Positions 4,390 to 6,454 of a stretch of DNA of 6,454 nt are shown here, one piece after another. Below the pieces are notes generated by a model, which was given only the letters and a program-made list of their open reading frames with translations, did no database searches and was not told the DNA's origin. A program made the position numbers and the translations under genes. The stretch lies in contig JAUUZB010000252.1 of NCBI GenBank assembly GCA_030590185.1, positions 1 through 6,454 on the forward strand. The letters run 5' to 3'. Source of the stretch: Deltaproteobacteria bacterium. GTDB taxonomy: Bacteria > Myxococcota > XYA12-FULL-58-9 > JAUUZB01. How positions within the stretch are numbered: the first letter of the stretch is position 1; the number at the start of each line of letters is the position of its first letter.

Positions 4390-6454
4390 TCAAGGGACCT
4401 GGAACAGCACCCCGTACACGTCATCCCCGTCATCAAAGGCGACCACCCACTGTTGCTGGGCGTTGATGGTGACCGCGGGCATGGCCCAAAGGGTTCCCGC
4501 ATCCTCCGCCACCACCAAGGTCGCGCTGGGGTTTGTCAGGTTGGCGTGAAAGCGTCGCGCTAGGATGGCGCTGCCCATGATGCTTTGAGCCGTGCTCTGC
4601 CAGGCCACCACCACGCCGCGGCCGCCGAGGCGGTCGCCGGCGACGCTCGGGTTCGAGACGCGCCAGCCGGTCGTGGTGCCAACGACCAGGGTCTCGACGT
4701 TGATCGCGGAGAAGGACGTGTCCGAGAAGCTCCGGCCGATGATGGTGCCTTCGGCATTCGATGGGTCGTGGCTCTCCCAAACCACCACCAAGCCGGCGTC
4801 GGTGAAGGCGACGTCTGGGTTGAGCTGATCCCCGTCCCGGCCCACGTTCACGGGCGCGAGGCTGGCCAGGGACAAGGGGCCGTCACTGGAAAGCGTGGGT
4901 ACGGAGAGGGACTCGCAGCCGATCTCCCATTGGGGTACGAGTGTCCCGTCTGGCGCTGACGGGTACTCCACCGCCACGCAGACCGCGAAGGCGTCGTTAG
5001 TCGGGGAGAACGCCACGGCCGGGGGACCGATTGGTAGCCCGCCGGTGTCGAGGGAGAAGGTCATCCCGAACGGCATGACACCGGATGCATCCGCGCCCAC
5101 GAAGTATTGCCCCTGGATCGACGGGGCTTCGTCATCGATCCACACCAGTACAAAATCCCCCCACGGCGACATGGCGATCGCCGGGCGGTGTTGGTCGCTG
5201 GAGGTGGTTAAGCTCGAGCTCGCGATGCTGCCGAGCGCCTGTGGTGAGGCTCCGGTCGCGACCGAATAGGCGCGCAGGAAGACACTTAGGCTGGCCGCAT
5301 CCTCGCCCTGCCACGCCACCACAAAGGTCCCGAACCCGTCCATGGCGACGGCCGGGAAGCTCTCGTTGCCGGGCATGGCGCCGCTGACCTGCGGGATTTC
5401 GTCGGAGCCCGAGCCTTCGGTGTAGATGGCCGGATAGTAGACCCGCGCCGCGATGTCGGAGGTGCCGCCGGCGACCGTGGTCTCCCAGGCGAGCACCATT
5501 AGCCCGGACTCGGGATCCCCGCCGTCATCTGCCACCGTCGCGTGCCGCTGCACGTCATTCTGTGTGGTGTTGATTGGGTTGATCGAGCGCTCGGCGCAGT
5601 TGTCACACCACATCGGGTCGGCGTCGCAGATCTCGCCGCTGTCCACCACGAGATCCCCGCAGCTGGGGAGGGTGCAGTCCGGTCGGCAGGCGTCCGGCAA
5701 GTAGCTGTTCTCGGTGCCATCGTCACACTCCTCGGCGCCGCAGATCTCGTAGTCGCCACACGCATCGATGTAGGTGCCGCCCTCGCAGCGTCCCTCGAAG
5801 CAGGTTTGCCCGACGGCGCATGGGTCGTCGAAGCAGGAGCCGTCTATCCAGGTGGTGACGCAGTCGGCCGTTGCGTCGCAGATCGAGTATTGACACGAGT
5901 TGTCGTCGGCCCAACAGGCGCTGTCATCGGGGACGTTCTCGCATCCCGCCGACTCGCTGCAGCCGTCGATGGTGCAGTCGACGCCGTCATCGCAGGTGTC
6001 CCAGTCGCCGTCGCAGGAACCGAAATTGTCGCAGGCGTCGTTGAGGGTGCAGATGTTGCCGTCGTCACACAGCCCCCCGGCCGGGACCCAGCCAGTACAA
6101 TTGTCGAACTCAACGAAGGTGCATGGCGGGCACTCGTACCAGGCGCACTGTTTGAGATCCTCGTCGCAGGTTGGGTCGGCACATTCACAGTTGAGGGTCC
6201 CGCACTCTTCGTCGACGGTGCACCCCTCGCCCACGTCCTTGCGGCAGCCGAGACCACCGAAACAGGCCGAGCCGTCGGTGCAGCTGGGTGACGAGACCGG
6301 GTAGTCGATATCGCCGATACCCTCGTGGCAGATGGCCCCGGGGTCGTCGCCCTGGAGATAGGAACAGGGATCGCACGGCAGGCTGCTACAGCGGGTCACC
6401 CAGCACTCGACATCCATGCACTCGCACGTATCGCCAAACGCGCAGTCGCCGTCC
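4390..6454 (-). CDS. Cysteine-rich repeat protein with C-terminal seven-bladed beta-propeller (5' end missing)
   Basis: 687 codons to a TGA at 4392-4390. The frame stays open to the right edge, and the 12 codons before the ATG at 6417 continue the cysteine pattern (DGDCAFGDTCEC), so that ATG is internal. Numbering from the first whole codon, residues 1-287 hold 45 cysteines by my count. Units such as CDDGNICTLNDAC and CDDGVDCTIDGC resemble the Cys-rich repeats of myxobacterial and slime-mould surface proteins; CGAEECDDG..CRPDCTLPSCGD..GEICD (232-276) matches the Myxococcus cysteine-rich repeat/DUF4215 pattern. From about 299 cysteines almost vanish and seven repeats of a P-A-V-A-x(5-9)-F-V-V-A-W type follow, with cores near 317, 367, 424, 477, 546, 602 and 659, ending at the C-terminus. 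This suggests a complete seven-bladed propeller. So many cysteines imply disulfides and hence location outside the cytoplasm. No catalytic motif is visible; adhesion or ligand binding is likely. The signal peptide should lie beyond the window. Confidence 0.88.
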   Translation of the reverse strand, partial: DGDCAFGDTCECMDVECWVTRCSSLPCDPCSYLQGDDPGAICHEGIGDIDYPVSSPSCTDGSACFGGLGCRKDVGEGCTVDEECGTLNCECADPTCDEDLKQCAWYECPPCTFVEFDNCTGWVPAGGLCDDGNICTLNDACDNFGSCDGDWDTCDDGVDCTIDGCSESAGCENVPDDSACWADDNSCQYSICDATADCVTTWIDGSCFDDPCAVGQTCFEGRCEGGTYIDACGDYEICGAEECDDGTENSYLPDACRPDCTLPSCGDLVVDSGEICDADPMWCDNCAERSINPINTTQNDVQRHATVADDGGDPESGLMVLAWETTVAGGTSDIAARVYYPAIYTEGSGSDEIPQVSGAMPGNESFPAVAMDGFGTFVVAWQGEDAASLSVFLRAYSVATGASPQALGSIASSSLTTSSDQHRPAIAMSPWGDFVLVWIDDEAPSIQGQYFVGADASGVMPFGMTFSLDTGGLPIGPPAVAFSPTNDAFAVCVAVEYPSAPDGTLVPQWEIGCESLSVPTLSSDGPLSLASLAPVNVGRDGDQLNPDVAFTDAGLVVVWESHDPSNAEGTIIGRSFSDTSFSAINVETLVVGTTTGWRVSNPSVAGDRLGGRGVVVAWQSTAQSIMGSAILARRFHANLTNPSATLVVAEDAGTLWAMPAVTINAQQQWVVAFDDGDDVYGVLFQVP

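Noticed and set aside
5542..6291. Plus-strand open frame (249 codons) opposite the cysteine-rich gene
   Set aside because: An Ala/Val/Gly-rich shadow of the repeat-encoding minus strand, which has a regular cysteine pattern.
6415..6417. ATG as start of the cysteine-rich protein
   Set aside because: The frame is open to the window edge, and the preceding codons continue the Cys-rich pattern with three more cysteines; no signal peptide follows this ATG.

Overview
This 6.45 kb GC-rich window looks like chromosomal DNA of a myxobacterium-like organism (Myxococcota or a related former 'Deltaproteobacteria' lineage). Three protein-level features point there: a PilZ-like domain fused to a Hanks-type Ser/Thr kinase, a large secreted-type protein with the CDDG / CGD..GE.CD disulfide repeats common in that group, and a large Ser/Thr-rich lipoprotein. 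No tRNA, rRNA, CRISPR array, transposase or phage gene was seen.

Layout, left to right. (1) Positions 1-186, minus strand: the N-terminal 62 codons of a FAD-dependent oxidoreductase of the phytoene desaturase/amine oxidase type, cut by the left edge and starting at a GTG. (2) Positions 187-384: a divergent intergenic region. (3) Positions 385-2373, plus: a 662-residue predicted lipoprotein. Its first half looks like beta-sandwich domains, its second half is extremely Ser/Thr/Gly-rich and compatible with long beta-strands, and it ends in a small cysteine-containing domain. No known family is recognised with confidence; an aerolysin-like pore-forming module is a hypothesis. (4) Positions 2374-2670: a gap with a short tandem repeat, two small hairpins and an inverted repeat. 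(5) Positions 2671-4335, plus: a PilZ domain, a complete protein kinase domain, one membrane helix and a strongly basic tail. (6) Positions 4336-4389: a short convergent gap. (7) Positions 4390-6454, minus: the C-terminal 687 residues of a cysteine-rich protein ending in a probable seven-bladed beta-propeller; its start lies beyond the right edge.

How the genes may relate: the lipoprotein and the cysteine-rich propeller protein are both expected outside the cytoplasm, and the kinase between them spans the inner membrane and carries the residues expected for cyclic di-GMP binding. A cell-surface theme with c-di-GMP/phosphorylation signalling is plausible, but nothing in the sequence shows that these genes form one system. 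The oxidoreductase seems unrelated. The most notable items are the PilZ-kinase-membrane-basic tail architecture and the unusual lipoprotein.
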